A stretch of 64,000 nucleotides of DNA from Streptomyces tuirus (GCF_014701095.1 NZ_AP023439.1:2530001-2594000); one strand, 5' to 3'; positions 15,431 to 25,207 are shown, numbered from the stretch's first letter. A program made the numbers and translations. The notes: generated by a model not told the origin, from the letters alone.

Positions 15431-16840
15431 TCACTCCCCCGCCGCCGCCTCCTTGCGGCGCAGCACGATCAGTGTCGTCCCGCCGATCAGGACCAGGCCG
15501 ATGGCGACGCCCGCGATCAGGGGGGTGATGCCGGAGCCACCCGTCTCGGCGAGGTTGGTGTCGGGGGCCGTGCCGCCCACGGTCGCCGGGCTCGGTCCGC
15601 TGAGGGTCTGGGTGGTGGTGCCGGTGTCGCTGCCGCGGGTCCGGCAGTCCAGCACCCCGGTGAAGCGCTTCGCGAGGCCGCCCGGGCCGTGAATCGTGAA
15701 GTCGTAGGCCTGGTCCTCCTGGACCGGGACCGTCACCGTCCGGGACTCGCCCGCGGCGATGGTGTGCTCCAGGCCGGCCAGTTCGAAGGTGAACGGCTCG
15801 TCGCCCTTGTTGGAGGCGATGATGTCGACGCCGCCCTCGGCGCAGTTCTTCGCCGCCGACAGCGCCGGAACCGGACCCTGCTTCGCCCAGGTCGCCCCGG
15901 CCGTCGCGGACACCGTCGACTCGCTGGAACCGGCCATGATCTGCGTCTGGCTGCGGCTCTCGGACGCGAAGGCCCGGCCGACCGGCACGGTGGTCGAGGC
16001 CTGCACGTTCAGCTCCGCCGTACCGGCTGCCGCGTCCGCGGGGACGTCGAAGAACACCTGCCCGCCGTCGGGCGTGGAGGTGACGGCCTTGCCCAGCTTG
16101 TCGACGACCCGCACGCCGCTCGTCGCGGCGTCCGCGGGCGGGGTGACCGTCGCGCTGCCGGCAGTGGTGCGCACGGTCACCGGTCCGATCCTCTCCCCCG
16201 GCCGCCCGGAGACCGCGGAGGGCTCCAGGGTGAGCGAGGCACGGGGCTCGGGCAGGTTGCGGGCGTGCTTCTCCAGGTAGTCGGCGAGCTGCTCGGCCTG
16301 CGGGTCGAGGGCGTCGACGGCGATGTCGTCCGAGTAGCGCCAGATCGCCACCTGCGTGCCGGCCGCGGCGTCCTGCTCTGTCAGCGCTCCGCGCACGCCC
16401 GCCGTGCGCGCGAGCGTCGCGAGATCGTTGACCTGCGGGTAGGAGTTCTGCAGGATCCAACGGATCTTGCCGGCATCCTTGTTGGCGCCCAGGGACGTGC
16501 CGCTCCAGGACGTCTCGTGGTATCTCGCGTCCCGCTGCGTGGGGTTGTGGAGGTCGACGCAGTAGGTCTGGAGCATGCCGCCGCCGTCGACGGACATCTC
16601 GAACAGGCCCGCCGAGATCTCCTGGTCGCCGGTGCCGGCGTGTATGACGGCCGCGCCGTACGTCTTGAGGCCGCCTATCGTCGCGGCCGCTCCGCCCTGG
16701 CTCTGCGTCGTCTCGTCGGCGGCGGCCGGGCCGGCAGAGGCCAGCCCGCCCGTGGCGACGAGCCCGGTCAGCACGGTCGCGGTGGCGAGGCGGGCCGCCG
16801 CTCGCCTGCGTACGAACAGCTCAGAGAACGAAGCAAACAC
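15431..16840 (-). CDS. Sortase-anchored thioester-domain surface protein
   Basis: With GTG at 16840 (AAGGGG six bases before) the product is 469 aa. It has a signal peptide (RRRAAARLATATVLTGLVAT), a TQXA thioester domain whose Cys and Gln are in LQTYCVDLHNPTQRD and AAGTQVAIWRYSD, Ig-like or beta-rich middle parts, and a C-terminal sorting signal LAETG followed by a membrane segment and RRKE. Thioester proteins form covalent bonds with host or environmental surfaces; Streptomyces sortases of the SrtE class cut LAxTG. The longer upstream frame was rejected for lack of a ribosome site and signal-peptide position. The 277 bases upstream hold no gene. Confidence 0.88.
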   Translation of the reverse strand: MFASFSELFVRRRAAARLATATVLTGLVATGGLASAGPAAADETTQSQGGAAATIGGLKTYGAAVIHAGTGDQEISAGLFEMSVDGGGMLQTYCVDLHNPTQRDARYHETSWSGTSLGANKDAGKIRWILQNSYPQVNDLATLARTAGVRGALTEQDAAAGTQVAIWRYSDDIAVDALDPQAEQLADYLEKHARNLPEPRASLTLEPSAVSGRPGERIGPVTVRTTAGSATVTPPADAATSGVRVVDKLGKAVTSTPDGGQVFFDVPADAAAGTAELNVQASTTVPVGRAFASESRSQTQIMAGSSESTVSATAGATWAKQGPVPALSAAKNCAEGGVDIIASNKGDEPFTFELAGLEHTIAAGESRTVTVPVQEDQAYDFTIHGPGGLAKRFTGVLDCRTRGSDTGTTTQTLSGPSPATVGGTAPDTNLAETGGSGITPLIAGVAIGLVLIGGTTLIVLRRKEAAAGE

Positions 16841-17117
16841 CAAATTCCCCTTCGAGCAGGACCGTTGACGTGGGGGGACGGTCCCACCAGCAGAATCAGA
16901 GGACTCACCGGACACAAGAGTCCCGAGAGCCATGTCCGGCATCCTAGGGACGCCGGGGAGCCCGCCCGCCGGTCGGACGGTCGGACGAGTGATCCGAATC
17001 GGAATCGTTATCGCCAAGATCCCTGGTGAGCAGGGCGTGTCGACAAATCCACCCCTGGTCGTTCGGTACACACTCGTCGATATGCCGCAGTTCGGGCAGG
17101 CAGGCCGGTGAGTGACG

Positions 17118-17594
17118 TCACGTCAGCACCGCTGCCTCCGGCGGGTGTTGGGCGCGAGCGTCCCCTGGCTCGGCGGAACCATCCGGCGGGGTCTCCCAGT
17201 TGGGTTCGGGCTGCGTCGGCGAGGGCGTCGGCTCCGCCTTGCCCGCGCGCCTGAAGGCGGAGGTGCCCCAGGCCAGGTCGTGGCCGATCGCTACCGCGTC
17301 GATGTCCGCCGACGTCCAGCTCTGCCCCTCGCGCACGTCGGTACGCACCTTCAGCCTGCCCTGCACGATCACGGGTTCGCCGACCGTGAGCGACGCCGCC
17401 GTGTTCGTGGCCAGCTGGCGGTTGGCCCACACCGTGAAGAAGTTGGTGTGCCCGTCCGTCCATGTGTTCTTCTCGCGGTCCCAGTAGCGCGCGGTCACCG
17501 CCATCCTGAACCTCGCCGACGGCCCGGACGCCACCTCCCGGTACACCGGCTGCGTCGCCACCCTGCCGACCGCGCAGACCATCGTCTCGTTCAT
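17118..17594 (-). CDS. ssbB: Single-stranded DNA-binding protein, SsbB type
   Basis: The 158-aa protein is an OB-fold SSB: MVCAVGRVATQPVYREV, SARFRMAVTARYWDREKNTW and NFFTVWANRQLA, then GEPVIVQGRLKVR. It lacks the acidic DDDIPF-like tip of the essential Ssb and has a Pro/Glu-rich tail, as in the Streptomyces paralogue SsbB, which is needed for chromosome segregation during sporulation. The genome should carry the essential ssb elsewhere. It lies upstream of the thioester-protein gene in the same direction. Confidence 0.88.
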   Translation of the reverse strand: MNETMVCAVGRVATQPVYREVASGPSARFRMAVTARYWDREKNTWTDGHTNFFTVWANRQLATNTAASLTVGEPVIVQGRLKVRTDVREGQSWTSADIDAVAIGHDLAWGTSAFRRAGKAEPTPSPTQPEPNWETPPDGSAEPGDARAQHPPEAAVLT

Positions 17595-17778
17595 CGCGAA
17601 CCCTCCCTCGCCCGGAGCACGGCACCCGCGCCGGGCCGACACGCGTACGGGCCCGTCCCGTACGGCTGTGTCTGCCAGACTGCCGCCGCCGGGCCGGGCC
17701 CGCTGAGAGCTGTGGATCACCGAACGCCTGTGGACAAGGCCGTCACCCGCAGGGGTGATGCCCCGGGGGCCTCATGGC

Positions 17779-17960
17779 TTCAGCGCCCCGCGTCACCGTC
17801 GGGACGTCAGGCGCGCCGAGCGTCACCGCCGTGACGCCAGGCGGCCCGCGTCACCGTCATATGGTCAGCGCCCCGCGCCACCGTCATAACGGCACGCGCG
17901 CCGAGCGTCACCGCCGTGACGCCAGGCGCCCCGCGTCACCGTCAAAGCCTCAGGCGCCCC
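17779..17960. repeat. About 28-bp tandem repeat array (six or more degenerate units)
   Basis: Units built on GCGCCCCGCGTCACCGTC recur with a period of 28-30 bp. Two units contain the palindrome GCGTCACCGCCGTGACGC. The array fills most of the 17595-17978 gap, just 3' of dynB. No gene is seen. Confidence 0.6.
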
Positions 17961-17978
17961 GCCCGGCCAGGGCGCCCG

Positions 17979-19985
17979 TCAGCGCCCCGTCCCCACCACC
18001 CTCCCGTACTGCTCCCGGACCTCCCGGTACCGCAGCAGCTCCGCCGCCACCGGGTCCAGGACCCGGGCCCTGCCGCATCCGGCCGCCGCCTCCCGCAACC
18101 GGCGTTCCGCCTCCAGGCCGTAGCGCCGGGCCGGGCCGCGGGCGGCCATCCGGCAGCTCCACTCGATGAGCGGGCCGCCGACGATGCCGATCACCATCAG
18201 CAGCACCGGCACCCCCAGGTTCGGCGCCAGGACCCCGATGATCTGCCCCAGCAGCCACAGCCCGCCCAGGAACTGCAGGATCGTCATGGACGCCTGGATG
18301 AGGACGGCCACCGGCCACCACCCCGGGCGCGGCGGCCGCCCCGTCGGCACGCCCGCACGCGCGGTCAGCGCGTCCAGCGCCTCCGGCAGCCCCTGCGAGC
18401 CACGCACGGCGGCCTCGCGCACCGCCTGCGCCCAGGGCGCCGGCAGCCCGGCCGACGCCCGGTCGGCCACGGTCCGCACCGCCTGCTCGACCCGCTGACG
18501 GGCCGTCGCCTCCTCATCGGACTGCGTACGTCCGGGGAGCCGGCCCGTGGTGGGCTCGCCGCGGTCCTGGTACCAGCGCCACAGCCGCAGCCAGGGCGTA
18601 CCGCAGGCGCGGTTGGCGTTGCGCAGCCACGCGCGCTCGGCCGCCTCACCCGCCGCCGTGGCGCCCACCGCGTCGGCGAGCCGGTCGGAGAACTCCTCGC
18701 GGGCCTGTTCGCTGAGACCGGTCCGGCGCTGCGTGGCGTAGACGGGCCAGAGCCGGGCCGCGGCGATGTCCACATCGGCCGAGATACGACGGTTCGGCGC
18801 CCCGCGTTCCGATACGAACTGGCCGAGCGCCTCGCGCAGTTCGCCGACGCCGTCCCCGGTGAGCGCGGACAGCGCGAGCACGGTCGTACCCGGTTCGCCG
18901 TACTCGCCGAGGGCGATGCCGTCCTCGTCGAGGAGCCGCCGTAGATCGTCGAGGACCTGCTCGGCGGCCTCGCCGGGCAGCCGGTCGATCTGGTTGAGGA
19001 CGACGAACATGACCTCGGCGTGCGCCGCCATCGGCCGCAGGTAGCGCTCGTGGAGGACGGCGTCGGCGTACTTCTCCGGGTCGACGACCCAGATGACGGC
19101 GTCGACGAGCGCCAGGATGCGGTCCACATGCCGGCGGTGCTGTACGGCCGCGGAGTCGTGGTCGGGCAGGTCGACGAGGACGAGTCCGCGCAGCGGCGAT
19201 TCGCCGTCCCCGGTCGGCAGCGGCCGACGGCGCAGCCGGGGCGGGATGCCGAGCCGTTCGATGAGGCTGGCGGCCCCGTCGCTCCAACTGCACGCGATCG
19301 GCGCGGCGGTGGTGGGGCGGCGTACGCCCGTCTCCGAAATGGTCACCCCGGCGAGCGCGTTGAACAGCTGTGACTTGCCGCTGCCGGTGGCGCCCGCGAT
19401 GGCGACGACGGTGTGCTGCCCGGAGAGCCTGCGCCGCGCCGACGCCTCGTCGAGCACCCGGCCGGCCTCCGACAGCGTCCGGCTGTCGAGCCGGGTGCGG
19501 GAGAGCCCGACGAGCTCGCGCAGGGCCTCGAGCCGGGAGCGCAGCGAGCCGTCGTACACCAGGGGGGTCACCGTCTGCGGGGCGGCGGAGCGGTGGTCCG
19601 ACACGGGGAACCGGTCTCCTTCGGCTGTCTCGTTGACCCGGCGTGCGATGAGTCCGTCGTCCCAGGCCGTCTCGGGCGGATCGGTACGCGGGGTGCGCTC
19701 GCTGTCCGAGCCGCCGCGGGAGGAACTGCCGACGGTCCCCGTCCCCGTTCCCGCCCCCGTCCCCGTTCCCGCTCCCGTCCCGGTCCCCGCGTTGCGGGCG
19801 TCCGGCTCGCGGGTGTCCGCCGCGGGAGTTTTTGTGGTGCGTGCGAAGGCCCGACGGCCTCTACGGGCGTCTGACTTACGGGCGTCCGGCTGACGGGCGT
19901 CCGGCTGATGGGCGCTTGTTTTGCGGGTGTCGTCGTCCGGCTGATCGGTGTGCTCGGTGGGGTCCTGGTCAGTGACGGCGGTCAC
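17979..19985 (-). CDS. dynB: Dynamin-like GTPase with two membrane segments, DynB type
   Basis: The 668-aa protein has a low-complexity N-terminus (QPDAR and Gly-Thr repeats), a GTPase domain with G1 GATGSGKS, G3 VDLPDHD and G4 NQID, a helical middle, and two membrane segments near residues 555-605 (VAVLIQASMTILQFLGGLWL; VPVLLMVIGIVGGPLI). It follows the DynA-type gene by three bases. In Streptomyces, DynA and DynB are known to stabilise FtsZ rings during sporulation septation; the order and domain layout fit, though naming relies on context. The start is GTG at 19985 with AAGGAG upstream. Confidence 0.8.
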   Translation of the reverse strand: MTAVTDQDPTEHTDQPDDDTRKTSAHQPDARQPDARKSDARRGRRAFARTTKTPAADTREPDARNAGTGTGAGTGTGAGTGTGTVGSSSRGGSDSERTPRTDPPETAWDDGLIARRVNETAEGDRFPVSDHRSAAPQTVTPLVYDGSLRSRLEALRELVGLSRTRLDSRTLSEAGRVLDEASARRRLSGQHTVVAIAGATGSGKSQLFNALAGVTISETGVRRPTTAAPIACSWSDGAASLIERLGIPPRLRRRPLPTGDGESPLRGLVLVDLPDHDSAAVQHRRHVDRILALVDAVIWVVDPEKYADAVLHERYLRPMAAHAEVMFVVLNQIDRLPGEAAEQVLDDLRRLLDEDGIALGEYGEPGTTVLALSALTGDGVGELREALGQFVSERGAPNRRISADVDIAAARLWPVYATQRRTGLSEQAREEFSDRLADAVGATAAGEAAERAWLRNANRACGTPWLRLWRWYQDRGEPTTGRLPGRTQSDEEATARQRVEQAVRTVADRASAGLPAPWAQAVREAAVRGSQGLPEALDALTARAGVPTGRPPRPGWWPVAVLIQASMTILQFLGGLWLLGQIIGVLAPNLGVPVLLMVIGIVGGPLIEWSCRMAARGPARRYGLEAERRLREAAAGCGRARVLDPVAAELLRYREVREQYGRVVGTGR

Positions 19986-19988
19986 CGG

Positions 19989-21596
19989 TCACCTCTCCTT
20001 CTGCAGTACGGACAGCGCGGCGATGAGTTCGGCCTGGGGTTCGGGGTGGACGTCGAGCGCGTCGAGCGGGGCGAGCCGGCGCTCGCGCTCGGCGTGCAGG
20101 ACGCGGTCCACGTGCTCGGTGAGCAGCCGCCCGGCCCGGTCGCGCAGCCGCAGGGCGCCATGGGCGCCGATCCGCTCGGCGAGCCCCTCTCCGGCCATCC
20201 GCCCCCGCCGGCCGCCCAGCAGGGAGGTGGCGACCAGGGCGGCGACCACTTCGGGGTCGGGTGCGAGGTTGCGGTCGAGTTCGCGGACCTCCTCCTCGGC
20301 GTGCTCCTCGAGCTCCCGCCGCCAGCGCCGTACGGCGAGTCCGATGCGGTGCTCGGCGCTGTCCGCGCCGGTCTCGCGTGCGGCGAGTTCCGGGGCGGCG
20401 GACGCCGGTTCGCGCCGCCAGGCGTCGTCGACGCGCTCGTCGGCGGCGGTGACGGCGCACAGCAGCAGCGCGCTGAGGCTCTCCACAAGCGCGTCGAGGA
20501 GTTCGGCGGCGGTGCAGTCCAGGGGGAAGGCGCGCCACCGCTTGAGCGCGTCGCCGGCGAGGACCGCCCCGCTCTGCAACCGGCCCCGCACGCGCGCGTG
20601 CTCGCTGTCGTACGCCCCTTCGACGGCGGAGGTGAGCCGTAGAGCGGCGGCGTACTGCGCGGCGGCGGCACCGGCCAGCTCGGGCATGCGGGACTTGAGG
20701 GAGTCGAGGACGCCGTACGCCGTACGGGCGAGGACGTGCTGCCGGGCCGCGGGGTCCTGGGCCTGGTGGATCAGCCAGGTGCGCAGCTGGGCGACGGCGG
20801 AGGCCGGCAGGAGGCCGCCGCCCCAGGCGGACTCGGGCAGTTCGGGCACCGTGAAGCGCGGTACCTCGCCGAGCCCGGCCTTGGTGAGCAGGGCGCCGTA
20901 CTGCCGTGACACCTCGTTGACGACCTGGTGGGGTACGCGGTCGAGGACCGTCACGAGGGTGACGTCGTACTCCTTGGCGGTGCGCAGCATGTGCCAGGGA
21001 ACGGCGTCGGCGTAGCGGGCGGCGGTGGTGACCATGACCCAGATGTCGGCCGCGCAGATGAGTTCGGCGGCCAGGACGCGGTTGTCGGCGACCAGGGAGT
21101 CGATGTCGGGCGCGTCTAGGAGGGCGAGGCCGGGCGGGATGGTCTCGGCGGTCTCGACGCGCAGCACGCGCGCGGGGTTCTCGCCGGGGAGCAGCAGGTC
21201 GTCGGTGGATTCCTGCTGGGGCACCCACACCCGGGTGAGATCGGGCAGCACCCTCATCCCGCTGAACCAGTGGTGGTCCTCCGGATGGCAGACCAGCACG
21301 GGGGTGCGTGTCGTCGGCCGCAGCACGCCCGCCTCGCTGACCCGCCGTCCCACGAGGGAGTTCACGAGCGTCGATTTGCCGGCTCCGGTCGACCCGCCCA
21401 CGACGACCAGAAGCGGCGCTTCGGGCTCCCGCAAGCGGGGCACCAAGTAGTCGTCGAGCTGCGCGAGGAGTTCGTCGCGGTTGGCACGCGCGCGTGGGGC
21501 CCCCGCCAGGGGCAGCGGGAAGCGTGCGGCGGCGACACGGTCGCGCAGGGCGGAGAGTGCGTCGAGCAGCTGAGGCCGTACGTCCAAGGTCACCAC
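19989..21596 (-). CDS. dynA: Dynamin-like GTPase, DynA type
   Basis: From GTG 21596 the product is 535 aa and begins [20 protein letters not shown]. The GTPase domain has G1 [10 protein letters not shown] near residue 70, G3 LLDAPDID and G4 VLDR, followed by long helices without membrane segments. It is first in a two-gene operon with the DynB type. An ATG 13 codons earlier is possible, but neither site has a strong Shine-Dalgarno. The known role of DynA is to act with DynB and SsgB at sporulation septa. The 321 bases between this gene and the tRNA on the other strand show no gene. Confidence 0.82.
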   Translation of the reverse strand: MVTLDVRPQLLDALSALRDRVAAARFPLPLAGAPRARANRDELLAQLDDYLVPRLREPEAPLLVVVGGSTGAGKSTLVNSLVGRRVSEAGVLRPTTRTPVLVCHPEDHHWFSGMRVLPDLTRVWVPQQESTDDLLLPGENPARVLRVETAETIPPGLALLDAPDIDSLVADNRVLAAELICAADIWVMVTTAARYADAVPWHMLRTAKEYDVTLVTVLDRVPHQVVNEVSRQYGALLTKAGLGEVPRFTVPELPESAWGGGLLPASAVAQLRTWLIHQAQDPAARQHVLARTAYGVLDSLKSRMPELAGAAAAQYAAALRLTSAVEGAYDSEHARVRGRLQSGAVLAGDALKRWRAFPLDCTAAELLDALVESLSALLLCAVTAADERVDDAWRREPASAAPELAARETGADSAEHRIGLAVRRWRRELEEHAEEEVRELDRNLAPDPEVVAALVATSLLGGRRGRMAGEGLAERIGAHGALRLRDRAGRLLTEHVDRVLHAERERRLAPLDALDVHPEPQAELIAALSVLQKER

Positions 21597-21917
21597 ATGT
21601 GAAGAATGCCCAATTTTAGGGGAATTCTGAAGCATATGAGCATGTCTGCGCGCCGACAGAACACAAGGGACGGAAGGGACTACTGGGACACAGGCACACT
21701 CCAGGCATAACGAGTGCACAACACCCGATGCCTGGGACGCCAAAAGCGGTGCACGATTCGTACCTGCCTGCGATTATCAGGACCGCTTCACTGAACCTCC
21801 ACATCGAGCCACGGAGGCGAAGCAACAGGGACATGGACGCGGGAGCCCTATCCTTGTCCCCGGCGACGTCACGGATCGGCCCACACCCGGGCACCAGGAC
21901 AGAGGCCACCACACCCG

Positions 21918-21990
21918 GCCCCCGTAGCTCAGTGGATAGAGCAGGCGCCTTCTAAGCGCTTGGCCGCAGGTTCGAGTCCTGCCGGGGGCG
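21918..21990 (+). tRNA. tRNA-Arg, anticodon UCU
   Basis: The sequence folds as a standard 73-nt tRNA: acceptor GCCCCCG/CGGGGGC, D-arm with GCTC AGTGGATAGA GAGC, anticodon stem-loop with loop CTTCTAA (anticodon TCT), and T-arm GCAGG TTCGAGT CCTGC, discriminator G. CCA is not encoded. Its 3' half is an attachment site: it is duplicated at 25208 and, inverted, at 3318. Confidence 0.95.
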
Positions 21991-22140
21991 CAAGTCTCCG
22001 CCCTCCCTTTGGGGAGGGCTTTTTGCTGGTCAGAGCCGTTTTCGTTGGTGCGACGAAGCCCCGGGCGCCCTCTTGGTGATCAAGGGCGGGCTCCGGGGCT
22101 GTCCGGCTGGTACCGGGTTTTTGCGGGTGGCCGTGTCGAA
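21942..22140 (+). repeat. Left copy of the island direct repeat (attL side)
   Basis: It has two blocks identical to the right copy: 66 bp at 21942-22007 and 64 bp at 22077-22140, separated by about 69 bp that differ at many positions. Confidence 0.85.
22001..22025 (+). terminator. tRNA-Arg terminator
   Basis: CCCTCCC and GGGAGGG form a stem followed by CTTTTT, a standard rho-independent terminator. Confidence 0.85.
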
Positions 22141-22170
22141 TACGTGTCGAAGTTTCTGCGGGCCGCGAGG

Positions 22171-22440
22171 TCAGTCGGCGGACGGCCGCTCGGGGGGATC
22201 TCCGGCAGCTTCGAGCCGCCTCTTCAGGTCGGGCAGCTGGCCCTCAACGCAGCGGGCGTAGGTCGCCAGGAGCACGGCAACACTGTTTCCGGCCCACTCG
22301 GCCACCTGGGCGGGTGGGATCCCGTCGTTCAGCCACTTCGTCAGGCGCGTGTTCCGGTTGTCGTAGACGCGCCGTCCGGTGGGTGACTCGAAGACGTGCG
22401 GGGGCAGTACGGCCTTGCGGGCGTTGCGCCCCACTGTCTG
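22171..22440 (-). pseudogene. C-terminal remnant of a tyrosine integrase
   Basis: About 90 codons match the integrase C-terminus: RRVYDNRNTRLTKWLNDGIP, AQVAEWAGNSVAVLLATYAR and a basic tail. The nucleophile Tyr is kept, but the usual R-H of the third motif reads R-N, so the catalytic His is lost. Upstream the frame is cut at about 22441, where IS110 sequence begins on the other strand. It ends 30 bp from the left repeat, the normal place for int. Confidence 0.75.
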
Positions 22441-22441
22441 G

Positions 22442-23560
22442 AGCCGGAAGGTCAGCAACGACGAGGCCGTCATCCTCGCCGGCCTAGGCGAGGTCCTCGC
22501 GATGGCCGCCGAGGTCCGCTGGGCAGTGGACCTCACCGGCACCGCCCCCGCCTTGTTGTTGGCCCTGCTCGCCGACCACGGCCAACGAGTCATCTATGTG
22601 CCGGGCCGAACGGTCAACCGCATGGCTGGCGCCTACAGGGGCGAGGCCAAGACAGATGCCCGCGACGCCTATGTCATCGCCGAAACAGCCCGTCTGCGGC
22701 AGGACTTCGCCCCCGTGAAGATCCCCACGGACCAGGTTGCTGACCTGGCTCTGCTCACGACCCACCGTTCCGACTTGATCGCCGACCGGGTCCGCCTGCT
22801 CAACCGTCTCCACGACGTGCTCACCGGCATCAGTCCCGCCCTGGAAGCGGCCTTCGACTACGCCGACCACAAGGGCGCCCTGGTCCTGCTCACCGGCTAC
22901 CAGACCCCCGCAGCCCTGCGCCGCTGCGGCCAGGCCCGCCTGACGCGCTGGCTCGCCGCACGAGGCGTGCGCCACCCCGAAACGGTTGGCGCCACCGCCC
23001 TCGCCGCCGCGCATGCCCAGCACATCCAACTGCCCGGCCAAAACACGGCCGCGGGCATCACCGCAGACCTCGCCGCGCAAGTGCTGGCCCTGGACAAACG
23101 GCTCAAGCAGCTCGACCGGCAGATCAGCGACGTCTTCCACACCCACCCGCAGGCCGCCGTCACCGAGTCGATGCCCGGGATCGGTCCCATCCTCGGCGCC
23201 GAGTTCCTTGTCGCCGCGGGTGATCTGGCTTCCTACCCCGACGCCGGTCACCTCGCCTCCGCCGCCGGCCTGGTCCCCGTCGCCAAAGACTCCGGACGCC
23301 GCACCGGCAACCTCCGCCGGCCACAGCGCTACAGCCGCCGCCTGCGCAGAGTGTTCTACCTCTCCGCGCAGACCAGCATCATCCGCGACGGCCCCAACCG
23401 GACCTACTACCTCAAGAAGCGAGCCCAGGGACACAAGCACATCCCCGCCGTCATCGCCCTCGCCCGCCGCCGCACCGACGTCCTCTGGGCCCTGCTACGC
23501 GACGACCGCCCCTTCACCACCAGCCCACCAGCAAGGACACACACCGCTACAGCCGCTTGA
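22442..23560 (+). pseudogene. IS110-family transposase, 5'-truncated
   Basis: From SRKVSNDEAVIL on, the sequence follows IS110-type DEDD transposases closely: WAVDLTGTAPALLLALLADH, YRGEAKTDARDAYVIAETAR, the transposase_20 region VTESMPGIGPILGAEFLVAA, and LARRRTDVLWALLRDD. The first 20-30 residues, which carry the first catalytic Asp, are missing, and the frame is joined to antisense integrase sequence. The first in-frame ATG (22379) lies in that integrase sequence. It is therefore very likely inactive. Confidence 0.85.
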
Positions 23561-23606
23561 CTCGGTCATTAAGACTCCACCGACCTTGTGCCAGACCCCG
23601 CCCCAC

Positions 23607-23903
23607 ATGGAAGCTTCGACCATGCTTCGCTCTCGTCGCTGGTACGCACTCCGTTCACTGGGCTTCGGAGCACTCGCCGTCATCAGCACCCTTATCGGTG
23701 TATCCGCGAGGGATGCGGGAGTCGTCTGGCTTGAGAAGTTGATGGCCATTCTTATTGGCATAGGGCTCGCTTGGTGCCTGATCTTCCTCATGCGAGCCGT
23801 GCTACCGAACAGGTTGCGCCGTTGGGCTTTCAGACCGGTACCGGCCGAGCTGCAACGACATCGACCTGACAGCCCGAGGCCGCTTCGGCGCTCCCTAGAC
23901 TGA
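23607..23903 (+). CDS. 98-aa two-helix membrane protein, unknown
   Basis: From ATG 23607 (or 23622) the product has a basic start (LRSRRWYALRS), two membrane segments (LGFGALAVISTLIGVSA and LMAILIGIGLAWCLIFLMRA) and a basic, Pro-rich tail. No family is recognised. It is cargo of the decayed island, just after the IS110 remnant. Confidence 0.5.
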   Translation: MEASTMLRSRRWYALRSLGFGALAVISTLIGVSARDAGVVWLEKLMAILIGIGLAWCLIFLMRAVLPNRLRRWAFRPVPAELQRHRPDSPRPLRRSLD

Positions 23904-24157
23904 TCGAGACGCACCGACCGCTCAGGATGCGCGCGAGAGCGCCGATCAGGCCGCATTGGGCGAGGGCGGCGCTGGAGAGCCGCTGACGCGGGAGAAGGCC
24001 ACACGTGCCCCTCGCATGCCCGATCGAGCGGCGACCGACCGGGAGCCCCGGGGAACCTCAGTGAGCACCCCGAGAACGCACAGCTCAGCGTCTCACCAGC
24101 TCAGCCCCGATCCGCATACGCGATCTTCCAAACTGGTGCTCCAGGATCCGAGTGCGG

Positions 24158-24184
24158 CGCTTGACCGGGTCATTAAAACTCCAG
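24158..24184 (+). repeat. Second copy of the IS110 3'-end sequence
   Basis: CGCTTGACCGGGTCATTAAA and the next seven bases repeat, with four changes, the sequence at 23554-23580 that overlaps the stop of the transposase remnant. It may be what is left of a second IS copy. The rest of the 23904-24253 gap shows no gene. Confidence 0.45.
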
Positions 24185-24253
24185 GCCAAAGCCGCTACGC
24201 CGACCTCAGCACATGCCATCTGGACAAGTCCGCGGGCACCCAGGCCCTCCATA

Positions 24254-24544
24254 TCAGCGGTCCGGGAAGCTGGCCACGCCGCGTAGGACAATCCCGATCA
24301 AGAAGAGGACTGCCCCCACTGCGAGCAACTTCAGCGAGACATCGCCTGACAACGCGAAGAGGAAGAACACGCAGAAGCAGAAGAAGCCGCACCCCGAAAA
24401 GATGTGGCCGAGCCCGTGGGCCACGGGACGCAGGACCCGGCCTCGCTCCCATGGGTGGATCCAGCCGGTGGTGAGTCCCGCCACGCCCAACCCCAGCATG
24501 CCCAGAGCGAAGGCCATCATCGCCAACAGGACCACGTAGATCAT
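24254..24544 (-). CDS. 96-aa membrane protein, unknown
   Basis: ATG at 24544 has GGGAGG at good spacing. The product has three or four membrane segments (MIYVVLLAMMAFALGMLGLG, LGHIFSGCGFFCFCVFFLFA, LLAVGAVLFLIGIVLRGV). No family is recognised. It is cargo of the tRNA-Arg island. The 24545-25002 stretch upstream shows nothing further. Confidence 0.6.
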   Translation of the reverse strand: MIYVVLLAMMAFALGMLGLGVAGLTTGWIHPWERGRVLRPVAHGLGHIFSGCGFFCFCVFFLFALSGDVSLKLLAVGAVLFLIGIVLRGVASFPDR

Positions 24545-25002
24545 CGCACCTCCCAGCGAAGATCGTGGCACGCGAACGTCCCCTCTGGTGACCTCACCTC
24601 ACGACCCGTCCGACCAGCCCACCAGACCTCAGCAACCGCCCCGCCCGTAGTTCGCACCGAAGGGCACACCGCGACACCCCCGCCCGGGCCGTCTCTGGGC
24701 CGTGCGGGGGTGCTCAACGGCGACGTTTACGACTTCATGATGGCAGGATCAATGCAGGCATCGATCCCTTCGGTGCTGCGGGTGAAGTGGGATGGGCATG
24801 ACGAGCCGGTGCCTCTGCGGGTGCCGCCTCGCGTCGGCTGATCTAAGAAGCGACAGGGCAGATCTGACATCACCAGCTGATATCAACGGCGGCGAACGGT
24901 GGTGCACCGAAGCAGTCGCATCTGGATCGCCAGGTGACCATCACGCCTCGTTTCGGCACGCCGCTCCCCGGAGTGATCGAACTCCTAGAGCGGGTGTCGC
25001 AC

Positions 25003-25116
25003 CTACCTGCGATGCCGGATGTACCAACCCGCCACCAGCACGATGAGAATGGCAACGACGAAGGCCCACACGGTCGTTGCGCCGTGGTACGAGCGGTAGG
25101 CGATTAAGGCAAGCAT
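25003..25116 (-). CDS. Possible 37-aa single-pass membrane peptide
   Basis: From ATG 25116: MLALIAYRSYHGATTVWAFV, then VAILIVLVAGWYIRHRR and a stop. One membrane helix with a basic C-terminus, like many small Streptomyces membrane peptides. No strong ribosome site is seen, so it may also be the 3' remnant of a longer gene. Confidence 0.3.
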   Translation of the reverse strand: MLALIAYRSYHGATTVWAFVVAILIVLVAGWYIRHRR

Positions 25117-25207
25117 GTCCAGGCGGATACCCCGGGCGTGCGGCTTCAGCCGATCCGTGTCGCCCGCTCCTCTGTCGAATGCAGAGGGGATGTGCCGGTG
25201 ATCTCGC

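Noticed and set aside
15147..16460. 437-aa minus-strand frame
   Set aside because: Only its last 53 codons look coding; the rest is a shadow of the thioester surface protein.
16988..17018. Zur-box-like GATAACGATTCCGATT (minus strand) upstream of the thioester protein
   Set aside because: Only partial match to the 7-1-7 pattern and no zinc-related gene nearby.
3318..21990. The idea that 3.3 kb and 21.9 kb are the two att ends of one large island
   Set aside because: The two tRNA-Arg pieces are in opposite directions, so they cannot be attL and attR of one integration.
22379..22445. ATG 22379 as a true start of the IS110 transposase
   Set aside because: The first 20 codons are antisense integrase sequence and the N-terminal Asp motif is missing.
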